Notes: generated from the sequence alone by a model not told the origin. A stretch of DNA of 35,862 nucleotides from Armatimonadetes bacterium CG06_land_8_20_14_3_00_66_21 (GCA_002779825.1 PEVN01000190.1:1-35862), one strand, 5' to 3'. Positions 7,614-16,197 are shown, numbered from the stretch's first letter. Translations and numbers: made by a program.

Positions 7614-8748
7614 GTGACTGCAACACGTCATCGCTGGCGCAGAGGAGCGGCCCGCTGTCGCGCGTGGACGGCAGGACTGGCGTCAGTTCTGACACTGGCC
7701 ACGTTGGGGCGATGCTGCCCGGCCGAGAGCGCTCTGCGTGTACAGGACCCGATCCGCGATCTGGGCGTCGTCCGGCAGAACGAGATTGTGTCGGTCCAGT
7801 TCGCCGTGACCAACGCCGGCCAGCGACGGGTTCGGATCGTGAGCGCGGCACCGTCCTGCACGTGTGTCAGTCTGGATCTGACGGACCCGGATGTCCAACC
7901 GGGTGGCCAATGCAGTGTCCGTGCGAAGCTGGCGGTCGGACTGCTGGAAGGCGATCAGGTGAACTCGATCATCCTGGGGACGGAAGAACCAAATGCTGAG
8001 CCACTCGTCCTGAAAGTGGTTTTCCGAGTGGTGCCGGAGTTCCGGGTCAGCCCAACGGACTTGAAGTTCGCTTTTGGTCAGGACGGCAAGTGGCCTTCCC
8101 AAACGGTGCAAATCGTCCCGCTCGCAGATCCGCCCGCCGTGCCGGTGGCTGTGTCCAGCGACTCCCCGGCATTCACGGCCCACCTGGACGTGACAGAGGA
8201 CGGCACACCGGCAGTGGTTGTGTCGCTGACTGATCCGCCCCCCCCAAGGTGACCACCGAGGCGTTGTCACGATCACGACCAACAGCGAATATCGCCCGCA
8301 CGTCGATATCGTGGCAGAAGCCGAGGTCCCCGGGCCTTGGGTGTGCCAGCCGACAAGGGTAGGCTTCGGGTTCGTCACGGCCGGCAAGGCGGATCCCGTC
8401 ATCAGGACGATCCGAATCAACCGCCGAGACCGCGTTGCCTTCGCTGTCGAGGAGTTGAGGTGCATGGGCGCCCCTTTCTCGGCGGAGGTTGTCGGCCTGG
8501 GAGAGCAGGCGACGCACGAGATTCGCGTGCGCATGGACCAGTCCGCCCTTGTGGCGCCCAAGGAGAGTGCGGAACTGGTCTCCGGGAACCTCTGCGTGCG
8601 CATGCAGGGGGCACAGGGGTACGCTCTGGTCGTGCCGCTGCTGGCCGCCCTGCAGCCCGAGGGACCGTCGGGCTGCAAGGGGTGTCCACCCAAAGACTCC
8701 GACAGCACGCTGAAGAAGGCCACAGGCGATCACCAGAAGGGCGGCTGA
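7614..8748 (+). pseudogene. Secreted DUF1573 protein (copy B), frameshifted at a C8 run
   Basis: The gene starts at GTG 7614 after AAGGAGG at 7601-7607. It codes for a signal-like N-terminus, then the DUF1573 signature (IRDLGVVRQNE, VQFAVTNAGQ, SCTC). The frame closes with TGA at 8250-8252 just after eight consecutive C at 8238-8245. If one C is removed, the frame continues as PPPQGDHRGVVTITTNSE and runs to TGA 8746-8748, aligning with the intact copy A (APQGRLTAVLRVKTTS). The full protein would be about 377 residues and ends in a Cys/Lys-rich tail (GCKGCPPKDS). The break may be a real mutation, a phase-variable tract or a sequencing error; a second single-base frameshift in a G/C run at 32461 makes error a serious option. 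Confidence 0.8.
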
Positions 8749-9585
8749 CAACAGGCGGCAGTCGCCGACCCGCGTGAGAGTTGGCGGAGCGGGGTCGCAT
8801 CCGCGTCTCTTGCCTCTCGGCAGAACAGACGGCCCCCGCGGGGCCCGCATCTCCCCCACCAACTCCCGCCTAACCACCTCCAGCTCCCCGCCCATGACCG
8901 CATGTAGTCCTGCGGCGCGCGCCCGGCTCGGAGAACCGCGGCGGCCCTTGCAGAGCCCGCCAGTGGGTGCCGCGGACGGGCCTGCTGCCAGCCAAGACAG
9001 GCCCGGTGCCGTCCGAGGCGACCTCGGGTGCGTCCGGGCCCGGCCCGGATGACTTCGGGCCGGTCTTGGGGTATTATGAGGGCGGCCCCACCCCGAGAGA
9101 GGCAGGCCCGGGCGGACCCGAGGCAGCCTTGGCCCGGTGCGGGCCAGGCCCGAACCAGCGCGGGCCGGTCTTGGCACAGTTCGGGCCGATCTTGGGCGCA
9201 CCCGGGCCGGGCCCGGGTGTGATGACTTCGGGCCGGTCTTGGGGTATTATGAGGGCGGCCCCACCCCGAGAGAGGCAGGCCCGGGCGGACCCGAGGCAGC
9301 CTTGGCCCGGTGCGGGCCAGGCCCGAACCAGCGCGGGCCGGTCTTGGCACAGTTCGGGCCGATCTTGGGCGCACCCGGGCCGGGCCCGGGTGTGTCCGGG
9401 CCTGGCCGCAACCAGTCGGAGGCAGGCCAACCGGCGTCTGTGAGATGAAACGACGCGTGGAAGCGAGGCGCAGCAGTCGGGCGTGCAGGTGAGGAAAGGA
9501 GTCAGTACGAGGGCAATCTCTGCCCTAATGCGCGCGCAACGCTTTGAGTCGGCCGCCATCGGCCCCGCCGACCGCCTCCGGCAAG
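8749..9585. other. Non-coding stretch with a GC-rich tandem repeat
   Basis: No convincing gene lies here. Bases 8770-9040 are GC-rich and open in several frames, but none has a ribosome site or a recognisable protein. A reverse-strand reading near 8800-8910 (MGGELEVVRRELVGEM) looks faintly gene-like and could be a relic. Bases 9048-9393 hold the perfect tandem repeat listed separately. Bases 9394-9585 show nothing I can name. Confidence 0.5.
9048..9393. repeat. Two perfect tandem copies of a 173-bp GC-rich unit
   Basis: Unit 1 is 9048-9220 and unit 2 is 9221-9393; by eye they are identical. Each unit contains three variants of a short motif CGGGCCGGTCTTGG and ends in a palindromic CCCGGGCCGGGCCCGGG block that can fold. 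The unit length is not a multiple of three, so each copy would be read in a different frame; coding is therefore unlikely. Confidence 0.9.
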
Positions 9586-9987
9586 CTACTCGGTCACAAG
9601 CGGGACGTGTCGTATCAGGCACTGATCAAGCTGACGCTCGCTGACATGGTGCAACGGGAGTTGGGGGCTGTTCCGGCCCCGGGAGCCCGTTCCCTGCCAA
9701 CAGAGGCTCCGCGCCTTCCGGAAGGCGCAGTCCGGCGCGCGTACCGTGTCGGGATCGCGCTGGATCAAGAAGCCCGTGTCTCCGTGGACGCGACCGAGTC
9801 CGTGGGTCAGGACAGAGTGCCCCAACCTCACGTGCAGGCCGGAGGCCACTTCGCCGTGCTCTTCTCCCGGTGGCGCCCTGTCGACGACCGCTCCTTTCAC
9901 CAACTCGCGCCACATGCCATTGTCCGGCATGTGCCAGGACCCCTCGGCGGTGACGTGACGCTGGACTTCCACTGCGGCGACGCTCAT
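9586..9987 (-). pseudogene. Truncated Uma2-family (DUF820) restriction endonuclease-like gene
   Basis: The 133-residue reading starts at ATG 9987 and its first 95 residues follow the Uma2 pattern: a short N-terminal strand, WHMPDNGMWRELVKG, then APPGEEHGEVASGLH and DTGFLIQRDPDTVRAPDCAF. Uma2 proteins have a PD-(D/E)XK nuclease fold, are about 190 residues long and are common in cyanobacteria, planctomycetes and Armatimonadota; their role is poorly known. Here the sequence after DCAF turns into unrelated residues and the catalytic C-terminal half is absent, so the product cannot be an active nuclease. An adjacent frame (RLPEGAEPLLAGNG) may carry a few more family residues, suggesting a frameshift plus deletion. 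Confidence 0.65.
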
Positions 9988-9997
9988 CGGGGATCAT

Positions 9998-10019
9998 CTC
10001 GCGGTCCGCGGACCGCGAG
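9998..10019. promoter_or_regulatory. Perfect 22-bp palindrome between divergent genes
   Basis: An 11-base arm reading CTCGCGGTCCG is followed directly by its exact reverse complement. It lies between the Uma2 relic and the peptidase-permease gene, just downstream of a minus-strand TATAAT, so it covers the expected start of that transcript. It could be an operator or the stem of a small hairpin. Confidence 0.5.
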
Positions 10020-10023
10020 GCGG

Positions 10024-10029
10024 ATTATA
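10024..10029 (-). promoter_or_regulatory. Consensus -10 box for the Uma2 relic
   Basis: The minus strand reads TATAAT here, 37 bases upstream of the Uma2 start. No good -35 hexamer is found at 16-18 bases, so activity is uncertain. Confidence 0.35.
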
Positions 10030-10112
10030 GCAGGATTCGCGGTCGGTGGGGCGAATTGCCAAGCTGCGACTTCGTCCCCGCAACTCGAACCGGAGTCGCC
10101 GCAGGACTGACG

Positions 10113-13100
10113 ATGAGTTCCTTGCCCAACCGAAGCCTCACAGACGCGGTCAAGCGCAGCGCGGCCTTCCTGCTCGTGTCTCTCGCCGCGTTGTCCCGTC
10201 CGGCTGGCGCAGGACCCGCCGAGCGCCTCTGGCAGTTCCTGTCGACCCATCCCGAGTCCGGCGTCTTCGGCTACCCGGGTGAGGTCGCGCTGCGGAAGTA
10301 CGTGTTCCGCGAGTTCCGCCGGCTCGGGCTGAAGGAAGTCCACGGGTTGCCATTCGAGACGGGGACTCCGTTCCAGCACTACGCACGGCTGCAGGTCGCC
10401 GGCGAGGTCAACACTCAAGATCCGAAGTCCGAAACCAGCAATCCGACATCCCAAATCCGACATCCCAAATCCGAGATCCCCCTCCAGTGCTTCTGGCCCA
10501 ACCAGGTGCGGACCTGCTCCACACCGCGGGAGGGCATCAAGGGCAAGCTGCTCTACGCGGGCGACGGGCAGTACCGACGGTTCGACGGCCAGGAGGTCCG
10601 GGGGCGCATCGTGCTGCTGGACTTGGACTGCGGCGACCGCTGGTTGAATGCCTTTGAGCTGGGTGCTAGTGCAGTTGTCTTCCTGCCCAAAGGGCCGGTG
10701 CCCCGGCAGGAACTGGAGAAGAAGCTCCTGTCTCTGCCGCTCAACGCGCCGCGGTTCCTGGCGCCCGAGCGGTCCGTCGGCCGGCTGAAAGAACTGGCTG
10801 CCACAGAGGCGGAGGTGACGCTGGCGGCGTGGCAGGAGTGGCGCCAAGTCACCGGCTATGACGTGCTGGGCAAGATCCCGGGAACGGACCCTGAACTCGG
10901 GAAAGAGCACTTGGTGATCTCGGCTCACTACGACCGGATCTCCGCCGTGCCCACGCTGGCTCCGGGCGCCGAGAATCTGGTCAGCTTGGCGGCGCTACTG
11001 GAAGTCGCTGAGGAGTTGGCGCAGCATCCGCCGAAACGGACTGTGGTGTTGCTGGCGACTTCGGCACACTACCTGGGCATGGCCGGCATGGGGGCCTTCG
11101 TGCGGGCGTACGACCTCGCCGCCAGGGACGTTGTCCTCCAAGCGGACCTCGACCCGGACGGGAAGCGCTCGGCGCGGCTGAAGGGGTTGATGAACCGCTA
11201 CTTCAGCGGCTACGCCGACGAGAAGAAGCAGCCGTTGACCTTCTTGATGAGCCTTGACCTCAGCGCTGGCGGGACGCGGACGGGGATCTTCCATTTCGGC
11301 GCGTACGAGGAGAACCGAGACCTGTACCGCGAGCGTCGATACGTTCTGGTGGGCCAGCGGGTGGCGCGGCAGACGGAAGCGCTGGAGAAGACAAGCGGGC
11401 TGGCCGCCGCGACCCACTTCGCTGACGGCATCAACCCGCAGAAAGGGCGCAGCCCGGAGAGCTTCTTCTCCGAGCTGCCTGCGTTCGAGAGCGAGGTGGC
11501 GTCGCTCGTCTTCCCCGGTCTGGCCTGGGCGACGTGCAGCGATGATCGCGACTTCGTGAATACCCCCTTCGACACGCTGGACCGCCTCCTCGCGCGGACG
11601 CCGTGCGTCCGCGAACGGACGGGGTCCGTTCGCGAACGGACGCCATGCGTCCGACGCGACAGCGCCGACGCCCAAATCGGCTACCTGCGCCGACTCATGC
11701 CGTTGATTGCCAACGACGAGCGCTTCCCGGTGCGCACCGTCGAAGACGGCAGGCTGAAGGAGCCGGTCTTCGGGCAGTCAGTGTGGTGGGACAAGGGCGA
11801 GACGTTCTTCCCCAGCACGCCGGTGCCATTTCCCGTCGCCGCCGCCACGATCCAGCGCGGCTGGTTGGGCGGGTTCATGCGCAGCTACCCCAAGCCGCTG
11901 TTCGGGGTGCACATGGAGCAGACCGTCGTCGGCGACGCGGAGGGTAAGTGGAGCCTGGAGAACTTCCTGTGGCCGTATGGCGCCCGGGCGGAGAGCCAGG
12001 GGGTCGACCCGTTGCTGCTTGTCCCCGGCGACTTGAGCAACGTGCGGCACTTTGCCGAGCGCTTGGAGCGGGCACGCGACCCGCTTTCCGCCTACCTGAA
12101 GCAGCAACTCCCGCCGGAAGCTGCGGCCCGGTTGCGGGAGTACGTCGCCGCCTCGGAAGACGAGAAGATGTCCGTCGAGCGGTCGCTGATGGACGCAGTC
12201 AACCTGGCGCTGCTGGACAGGAAGCTGTATGCGGCCGACCGGTTCGCCGGGGTTGCACTGTTAGACGAGTTGCGCCTGAGGGCCGAGCGACGGCCGGCGG
12301 GCGTCGAACTCAGCCGGCTCAACCGCCTGCTGCTCCATGCCGCCTACCCCGCGGCCATCCCCGCCCCGCCTCAGTCCGGCGCCATCGCGCTCGCCCCCGA
12401 CAAGGGTGAGGAAGGCGACCGGAAGTCCAGCTTCCTCAACGTGGACGTGGGCGCCAAGGGCGGGCGGCTGCTCACGCAAGTCCTCTTCCACTGCACGGGC
12501 ATGGACTTCGTCAACCTGTTCGACCCACGCCAGTTGACGGCGCTACGCAACGTGAGCGTGCTGGACGCGAAGACGGCGACGGAGCCGATGGAGTTCGGCT
12601 GGTCGCTGCCGCTGGCCACCCGCTACGACTCCTCGTATGTCGAGCCGTGCGCAGTGGTGTTCGCCGACCCGCCGTCGAGGATCTCGGCATTGATGGGCGG
12701 CGGGCTCATCGGCCACCGGTTGGTGCTGATCCACTCGACACCCAAGGAGCCGTTCGGCGTGGGTCTCCCGGCCACAACCGCGCGGGTGCCACTTGCCATG
12801 AAGCAAGTCGCCCACGATCTCTACCAGTTGGATGAGTACCGGCTGGGCATCCTGAAGCGGCACGGCATCGAGAGCGAATACCTCCATGAGTTGCATGTCG
12901 AGACGAAGCGGCTACTGGACGAATCGGGCCAATCGGTGAACCGTCGGCTGTGGAGCCGCGCCGTTCCCGCTGCCAGTCGCGCCTGGGCGCTGGAATCCAC
13001 CGTGTACCCGGCGACGCTGGCCACGTCCAACGACGTGGTGAAAGGCGTCCTGCTGTACCTTCTCCTGACGCTCCCCTTCGCCTACTTCATCGAGCGGCTG

Positions 13101-15176
13101 TTGTTCGGCTTCGCCGACATCCGCAAACAGATCGCCGCGACGGTGGGCGTCTTCGGCGTGGTGCTGGTCATCCTGGCCGCCGTGCACCCGGCCTTCAGTA
13201 TTACCTTCACGCCGTTCATCATCTTCCTGGCGTTTTTGATCCTCACGCTGGCGGCTATCGTGAGCAGCATAATTGTGCGCAAGTTCCAGGTCGAGCTGCG
13301 CCAACTCCGCGGCGGGATGCGAGGCGTCCGAGAGGCGGACGTGAACCGCGTTGGGGCGCTGACGGCTGCGATCAACCTGGGCATCGCCAACATGCGGCGG
13401 CGCCCCATTCGGACATGGCTGACGTGCAGCACAATTGTACTGCTCACGTTCACGGTCCTGTCGTTCACGTCCCTCCGCGGCTTCATGAAGTACAACCAGT
13501 TCCCGCTGCCGTGGCAGGCACCGTTCGAGGGACTCATGCTCCGGAACCTGAGCTGGGGCTCGCTGGAGGAGGGCGAGTACCGCGGGTTCATGGACTCCCT
13601 GTCCGACCGGTTCTACGTCGCCCCGCGCTACTGGCACATGCCGCCCCGCCCGGAGGAGCCGACCGTCACGGAGGTCAGCATCACAACTCCGGGCAGAGCG
13701 GCCCCGCAGATCCTGGCGCTGGACACCGTGGTCGGCTTGGGAGTCAATGAGCCTCGGTGCACTGCCGTTGGTCGCACGCTGACTGCCGGCCGTTGGTTCC
13801 GTGCGGGTGAGCAGGCGTGCCTCGTGCCGGACACGGTGGCGCAGGCCGCGGGCATCACCCGCGGCAATATGCGGCAGTCGCAAGTCACCTTCTACGGGAC
13901 ACCACTGACCGTTTGCGGCATCTTCAGCTCGAAGAAGATGGACCAGATAAAGGGCCTTGGCGAGGAGCCGATCACGCCGGTGAACTTCCTCATGTACCGG
14001 CCGGCGTACCGGTCAGAAGACGAAGAGCTTCACCCCGACGCGCTGGCCATGGAGGAGTACATTCACTGGCCGTCGTCGACCACACTGCTCATCCCGGCGG
14101 AGGTCTCGGCCGCCAAAGGCGGCACCCTTCGCGAGATCCTGGCGGCACCAAAGAGGAACCTCGATCTGGAAGCCGAACTGGCGCCACTGCTGCGCAAATG
14201 GTCGCTCATCCTCTATGTCGGGCAGGGCGGGCAAGCCAAGCTGTACAGCTCGCTGGCATCGTCTTCCTTCAGCGGCTTCAAAGACCTGTTCATCCCGGTG
14301 CTCATTGCGGCGATCATTGTGTTGAACACCATGCTGGGATCGGTCTACGAGCGCGTGCGAGAGATCGGCGTCTACAACTCCGTCGGGCTGTCGCCGGTCC
14401 ATATCGCGTCGCTCTTTCTGGCGGAGGCCGCGGTTTACGCCACCATCGGGGCCATTCTCGGCTACCTGCTGGGGCAGGTGGCTGCGAAGGTGCTGACGGT
14501 GACGGGGTGGCTACCGGGACTGACGCTGAACTACTCCTCGGGGTCGGCAGCGACGACGATTCTGTTCGTCGTCGCAGTGGTCATGCTGTCCGCGATCTAC
14601 CCAGCTCGGCAGGCGACGCGAATGGCTGTGCCCGACCTGGAGACTTCCTGGCAGTTGGGCGAGCCCGAGGGCGACCATTGGGCGTTCCGACTCCCGTTCC
14701 AGGTAAGCGAGGAGCAGGCGCTGGACATGGCCGGATTCATGTTCGAGTTCTTCGCGATGCACCGGGAACAGGCGGTTGGCAACTTCTTCGCGCAAGGGAT
14801 TGTTCTGTCTGTCGAGGCGCAGGAGCCTGCCCCGGCCCCTGCGCCGCCGGCGAGTGCCCCTCAGTCTTCCGTTCGCCACGCCAGAAAAGTTGGTCCACGT
14901 CTGGACTTCACCGCCTGGTTGGCGCCGTACGACTTCGGCGTCAGCCACCGGGTAGCGATGTGGACGGAAGAGGTGGCTCCAGGGACTTTGGGATGGCGAC
15001 TCGACTTGACGCGGGTGAGCGGCGACGTCACTTCCTGGCGCCGCGCAACCCAGACGTTCCTCAAACGCGTTCGGAAGCAGTTGCTCCTGTGGCGCGCAGT
15101 GAACCCGGCCGATCGGGGGACCTACCGCGAGACGGCGCTGGCTCAGTTAGGCCAGCGGGCTGGAGAGGGCGACTGA
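10113..15176 (+). CDS. Fusion of degenerate M28 aminopeptidase-like and FtsX/MacB-type permease domains
   Basis: A 1687-residue membrane protein. After a signal-like segment (residues 14-33) comes a PA-like domain (about 145-240, GRIVLLDLDCGDRWLNAFELGA), then an M28 peptidase-like domain (265-500). The metal-ligand His is kept in SAHYDR (H272, D274), and the Asp of MSLDLS (D382) remains. The GADDN motif is GAEN, the catalytic Glu pair is H319-Y320, and the last ligand His before TPFDT is N483, so peptidase activity is unlikely. After residue 970 there are about seven membrane segments arranged as an FtsX/MacB permease, with a large extracytoplasmic loop at 1120-1385 and the motif YERVREIGVYNSVG. 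A soluble domain closes the protein after a Pro/Ala linker. No ATPase gene is present in the window. ATG 10113 was chosen over an upstream ATG because the signal then lies near the N-terminus. Two repeat insertions lie in the frame. Confidence 0.8.
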   Translation: MSSLPNRSLTDAVKRSAAFLLVSLAALSRPAGAGPAERLWQFLSTHPESGVFGYPGEVALRKYVFREFRRLGLKEVHGLPFETGTPFQHYARLQVAGEVNTQDPKSETSNPTSQIRHPKSEIPLQCFWPNQVRTCSTPREGIKGKLLYAGDGQYRRFDGQEVRGRIVLLDLDCGDRWLNAFELGASAVVFLPKGPVPRQELEKKLLSLPLNAPRFLAPERSVGRLKELAATEAEVTLAAWQEWRQVTGYDVLGKIPGTDPELGKEHLVISAHYDRISAVPTLAPGAENLVSLAALLEVAEELAQHPPKRTVVLLATSAHYLGMAGMGAFVRAYDLAARDVVLQADLDPDGKRSARLKGLMNRYFSGYADEKKQPLTFLMSLDLSAGGTRTGIFHFGAYEENRDLYRERRYVLVGQRVARQTEALEKTSGLAAATHFADGINPQKGRSPESFFSELPAFESEVASLVFPGLAWATCSDDRDFVNTPFDTLDRLLARTPCVRERTGSVRERTPCVRRDSADAQIGYLRRLMPLIANDERFPVRTVEDGRLKEPVFGQSVWWDKGETFFPSTPVPFPVAAATIQRGWLGGFMRSYPKPLFGVHMEQTVVGDAEGKWSLENFLWPYGARAESQGVDPLLLVPGDLSNVRHFAERLERARDPLSAYLKQQLPPEAAARLREYVAASEDEKMSVERSLMDAVNLALLDRKLYAADRFAGVALLDELRLRAERRPAGVELSRLNRLLLHAAYPAAIPAPPQSGAIALAPDKGEEGDRKSSFLNVDVGAKGGRLLTQVLFHCTGMDFVNLFDPRQLTALRNVSVLDAKTATEPMEFGWSLPLATRYDSSYVEPCAVVFADPPSRISALMGGGLIGHRLVLIHSTPKEPFGVGLPATTARVPLAMKQVAHDLYQLDEYRLGILKRHGIESEYLHELHVETKRLLDESGQSVNRRLWSRAVPAASRAWALESTVYPATLATSNDVVKGVLLYLLLTLPFAYFIERLLFGFADIRKQIAATVGVFGVVLVILAAVHPAFSITFTPFIIFLAFLILTLAAIVSSIIVRKFQVELRQLRGGMRGVREADVNRVGALTAAINLGIANMRRRPIRTWLTCSTIVLLTFTVLSFTSLRGFMKYNQFPLPWQAPFEGLMLRNLSWGSLEEGEYRGFMDSLSDRFYVAPRYWHMPPRPEEPTVTEVSITTPGRAAPQILALDTVVGLGVNEPRCTAVGRTLTAGRWFRAGEQACLVPDTVAQAAGITRGNMRQSQVTFYGTPLTVCGIFSSKKMDQIKGLGEEPITPVNFLMYRPAYRSEDEELHPDALAMEEYIHWPSSTTLLIPAEVSAAKGGTLREILAAPKRNLDLEAELAPLLRKWSLILYVGQGGQAKLYSSLASSSFSGFKDLFIPVLIAAIIVLNTMLGSVYERVREIGVYNSVGLSPVHIASLFLAEAAVYATIGAILGYLLGQVAAKVLTVTGWLPGLTLNYSSGSAATTILFVVAVVMLSAIYPARQATRMAVPDLETSWQLGEPEGDHWAFRLPFQVSEEQALDMAGFMFEFFAMHREQAVGNFFAQGIVLSVEAQEPAPAPAPPASAPQSSVRHARKVGPRLDFTAWLAPYDFGVSHRVAMWTEEVAPGTLGWRLDLTRVSGDVTSWRRATQTFLKRVRKQLLLWRAVNPADRGTYRETALAQLGQRAGEGD
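10416..10480. repeat. In-frame short repeat inside the peptidase-permease gene
   Basis: A stretch built from 14-base units ATCCGACATCCCAA and close variants, adding about 22 residues rich in Pro, Lys, Ser, Glu and Ile (QDPKSE, HPKSEIP). Similar repeats that read as NPKSEIRNPKSEI or, on the other strand, GFGLRI are scattered between genes in planctomycete-like genomes (recollection, not searched). Here it sits in coding sequence before the PA-like domain without breaking the frame. Confidence 0.75.
11594..11653. repeat. Three consecutive hairpin repeats in frame in the M28-like domain
   Basis: Stem 1 pairs 11594-11600 with 11606-11612; stem 2 pairs 11611-11620 with 11624-11633 (ten pairs, three-base loop); stem 3 pairs 11637-11642 with 11648-11653. 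The outer two are variants of one sequence. They encode RTPCVRERTGSVRERTPCVR, unlike the surrounding protein, directly after the degenerate TPFDT motif. Confidence 0.75.
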
Positions 15177-15322
15177 GGGCAGCAGTGCAGATATTCGCCC
15201 GAGGAAAGGAAGGGCACTGGCGCTGGTGAATCATCATATCCGTAGTCGGAGCGAAGCCCGCCCAACAGTCATAGACGACGAGGCGGCCAACGCAAGGTAG
15301 ACGCCCCCAAGGAGGCCTCGAA

Positions 15323-16048
15323 ATGAGCGAAGAAGAAACCCGTCAACCAGAAGCGGAGACTGCCGCGCCGGAGACCGCGGCACCAGTGCCCGAACCAACG
15401 CCGCCGCCGGCAGCGAAAGGGAAAGGCCCGGTGAAGCCTGTACGACGGGGTGGCGGGTGGTTGCCGACGCTCGTGGTCATCGTGTTTGCTGTTGCCACCG
15501 TTGTGCTCTATCTCGAATGGACGGCTGTAAGGGTCGAGCTGAACCAGAGCCGAAGAAGCGGCCACCTGGCAGCAGCAAGCGTTTTGGGCCAAGCCAGCAC
15601 CGAGCTGGCGACCACAAAGCAGAAGATTGCTTCGCGCGACTTCGGCGACGCCCAGCAGTCGCTTCGCCGCGCGAAACTGCTCATAGACGCCGCGCGCGTC
15701 TCGGCGACGGATGAAGCCTCCATCGACATCCTGACTCGAACCACGGCCGCCATGAAGGAAGCCACCGACGCGACGGCGGCGATGGCTGAAGAGGCGGCAG
15801 CCAAGACGGACGTGGTGCTCGATCTGCTCAAGGGCTCCCAGCAGGCGCTCACCAGTGCCTGGGTCGGCGACATGAAGAGAGACATCACCTTGGCGCGCTA
15901 CTACCACAGGATCAAGGTGTCCATGGAAGACGCATTGTCGGTCTTCGAGTCGTCGAAGGTCGGCGATGTCTCGGAGGAGACGCTCAAGGAAGTGGACAAG
16001 CTCAAGAAGAAGCTTGAGAACAAGGTCGAGAGCGTCACTCCCAAGTAG
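15323..16048 (+). CDS. Single-pass membrane protein with coiled coil
   Basis: The product has 241 residues. The first 45 are acidic then Pro/Ala-rich (ETAAPVPEPTPPPAAK) and end in a basic patch RRGG. One membrane segment follows (about 46-66, WLPTLVVIVFAVATVVLYL). The rest is highly helical and Ala/Glu/Lys-rich (coiled-coil-like), ending KKKLENKVESVTPK. The orientation should put the Pro-rich tail in the cytoplasm and the helical domain outside. AAGGAGG seven bases before ATG 15323 fixes the start. I recognise no family; it may be a spacer-type envelope or scaffold protein. It stands alone between the peptidase-permease gene and the isomerase. Confidence 0.75.
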   Translation: MSEEETRQPEAETAAPETAAPVPEPTPPPAAKGKGPVKPVRRGGGWLPTLVVIVFAVATVVLYLEWTAVRVELNQSRRSGHLAAASVLGQASTELATTKQKIASRDFGDAQQSLRRAKLLIDAARVSATDEASIDILTRTTAAMKEATDATAAMAEEAAAKTDVVLDLLKGSQQALTSAWVGDMKRDITLARYYHRIKVSMEDALSVFESSKVGDVSEETLKEVDKLKKKLENKVESVTPK

Positions 16049-16100
16049 CGCTCCACCGTCTCGGCAGACAGCCCCAAGTTCTGACGCGAGGAGTCCTTGG

Positions 16101-16129
16101 TGCTGCCGGTCGGCATCCGACCGGCAGCA
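16101..16129. terminator. Strong intergenic hairpin after the coiled-coil protein gene
   Basis: TGCTGCCGGTCGG, a three-base CAT loop, and the exact reverse complement form a 13-pair stem; CCTT and AAGG outside can extend it with a bulge. No run of T follows, so it may be a structured element or weak terminator rather than a classical one. Confidence 0.45.
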
Positions 16130-16197
16130 AGGCGTCCCGCCCCGAGCGCAGGCGTCCACTCCCTACCGGCCCCGTCCCGCCGTCTCAAGGAGCCCCG

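Larger units (their letters stand above)
1..8748 (+). repeat. Tandem duplication of a five-gene secreted cassette
   Basis: Copy A covers 1-4352 (its left end is outside the window) and copy B about 4481-8748. The gene order is identical: repeat-protein fragment, TPR-like, cysteine-rich, LolA-like, DUF1573. Start-to-start distances are 4694, 4619, 4435 and 4443 bases. DNA identity is near complete from 1-250 against 4690-4945 apart from a few substitutions and a five-base indel in a GCTGA-rich spacer, and falls to protein-level similarity elsewhere. The pattern fits an old duplication with later homogenisation of the leader, or strong divergence of the bodies. Confidence 0.8.

Noticed and set aside
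9048-9393. CRISPR array
   Set aside because: Only two long adjacent units without spacers and no cas genes.
8967-9443. Collagen-like Gly/Pro-rich open frame through the tandem repeat
   Set aside because: The 173-base unit is not a multiple of three, so the two copies are read in different frames; there is no ribosome site.
9544-10110. 188-codon plus-strand frame over the Uma2 relic
   Set aside because: The opposite strand shows the Uma2 sequence pattern; the plus-strand peptide matches nothing and has no ribosome site.
13817-15229. 470-codon plus-strand frame inside the permease gene
   Set aside because: It is a shifted reading of clear FtsX membrane segments and is Arg/Gly/His-rich.
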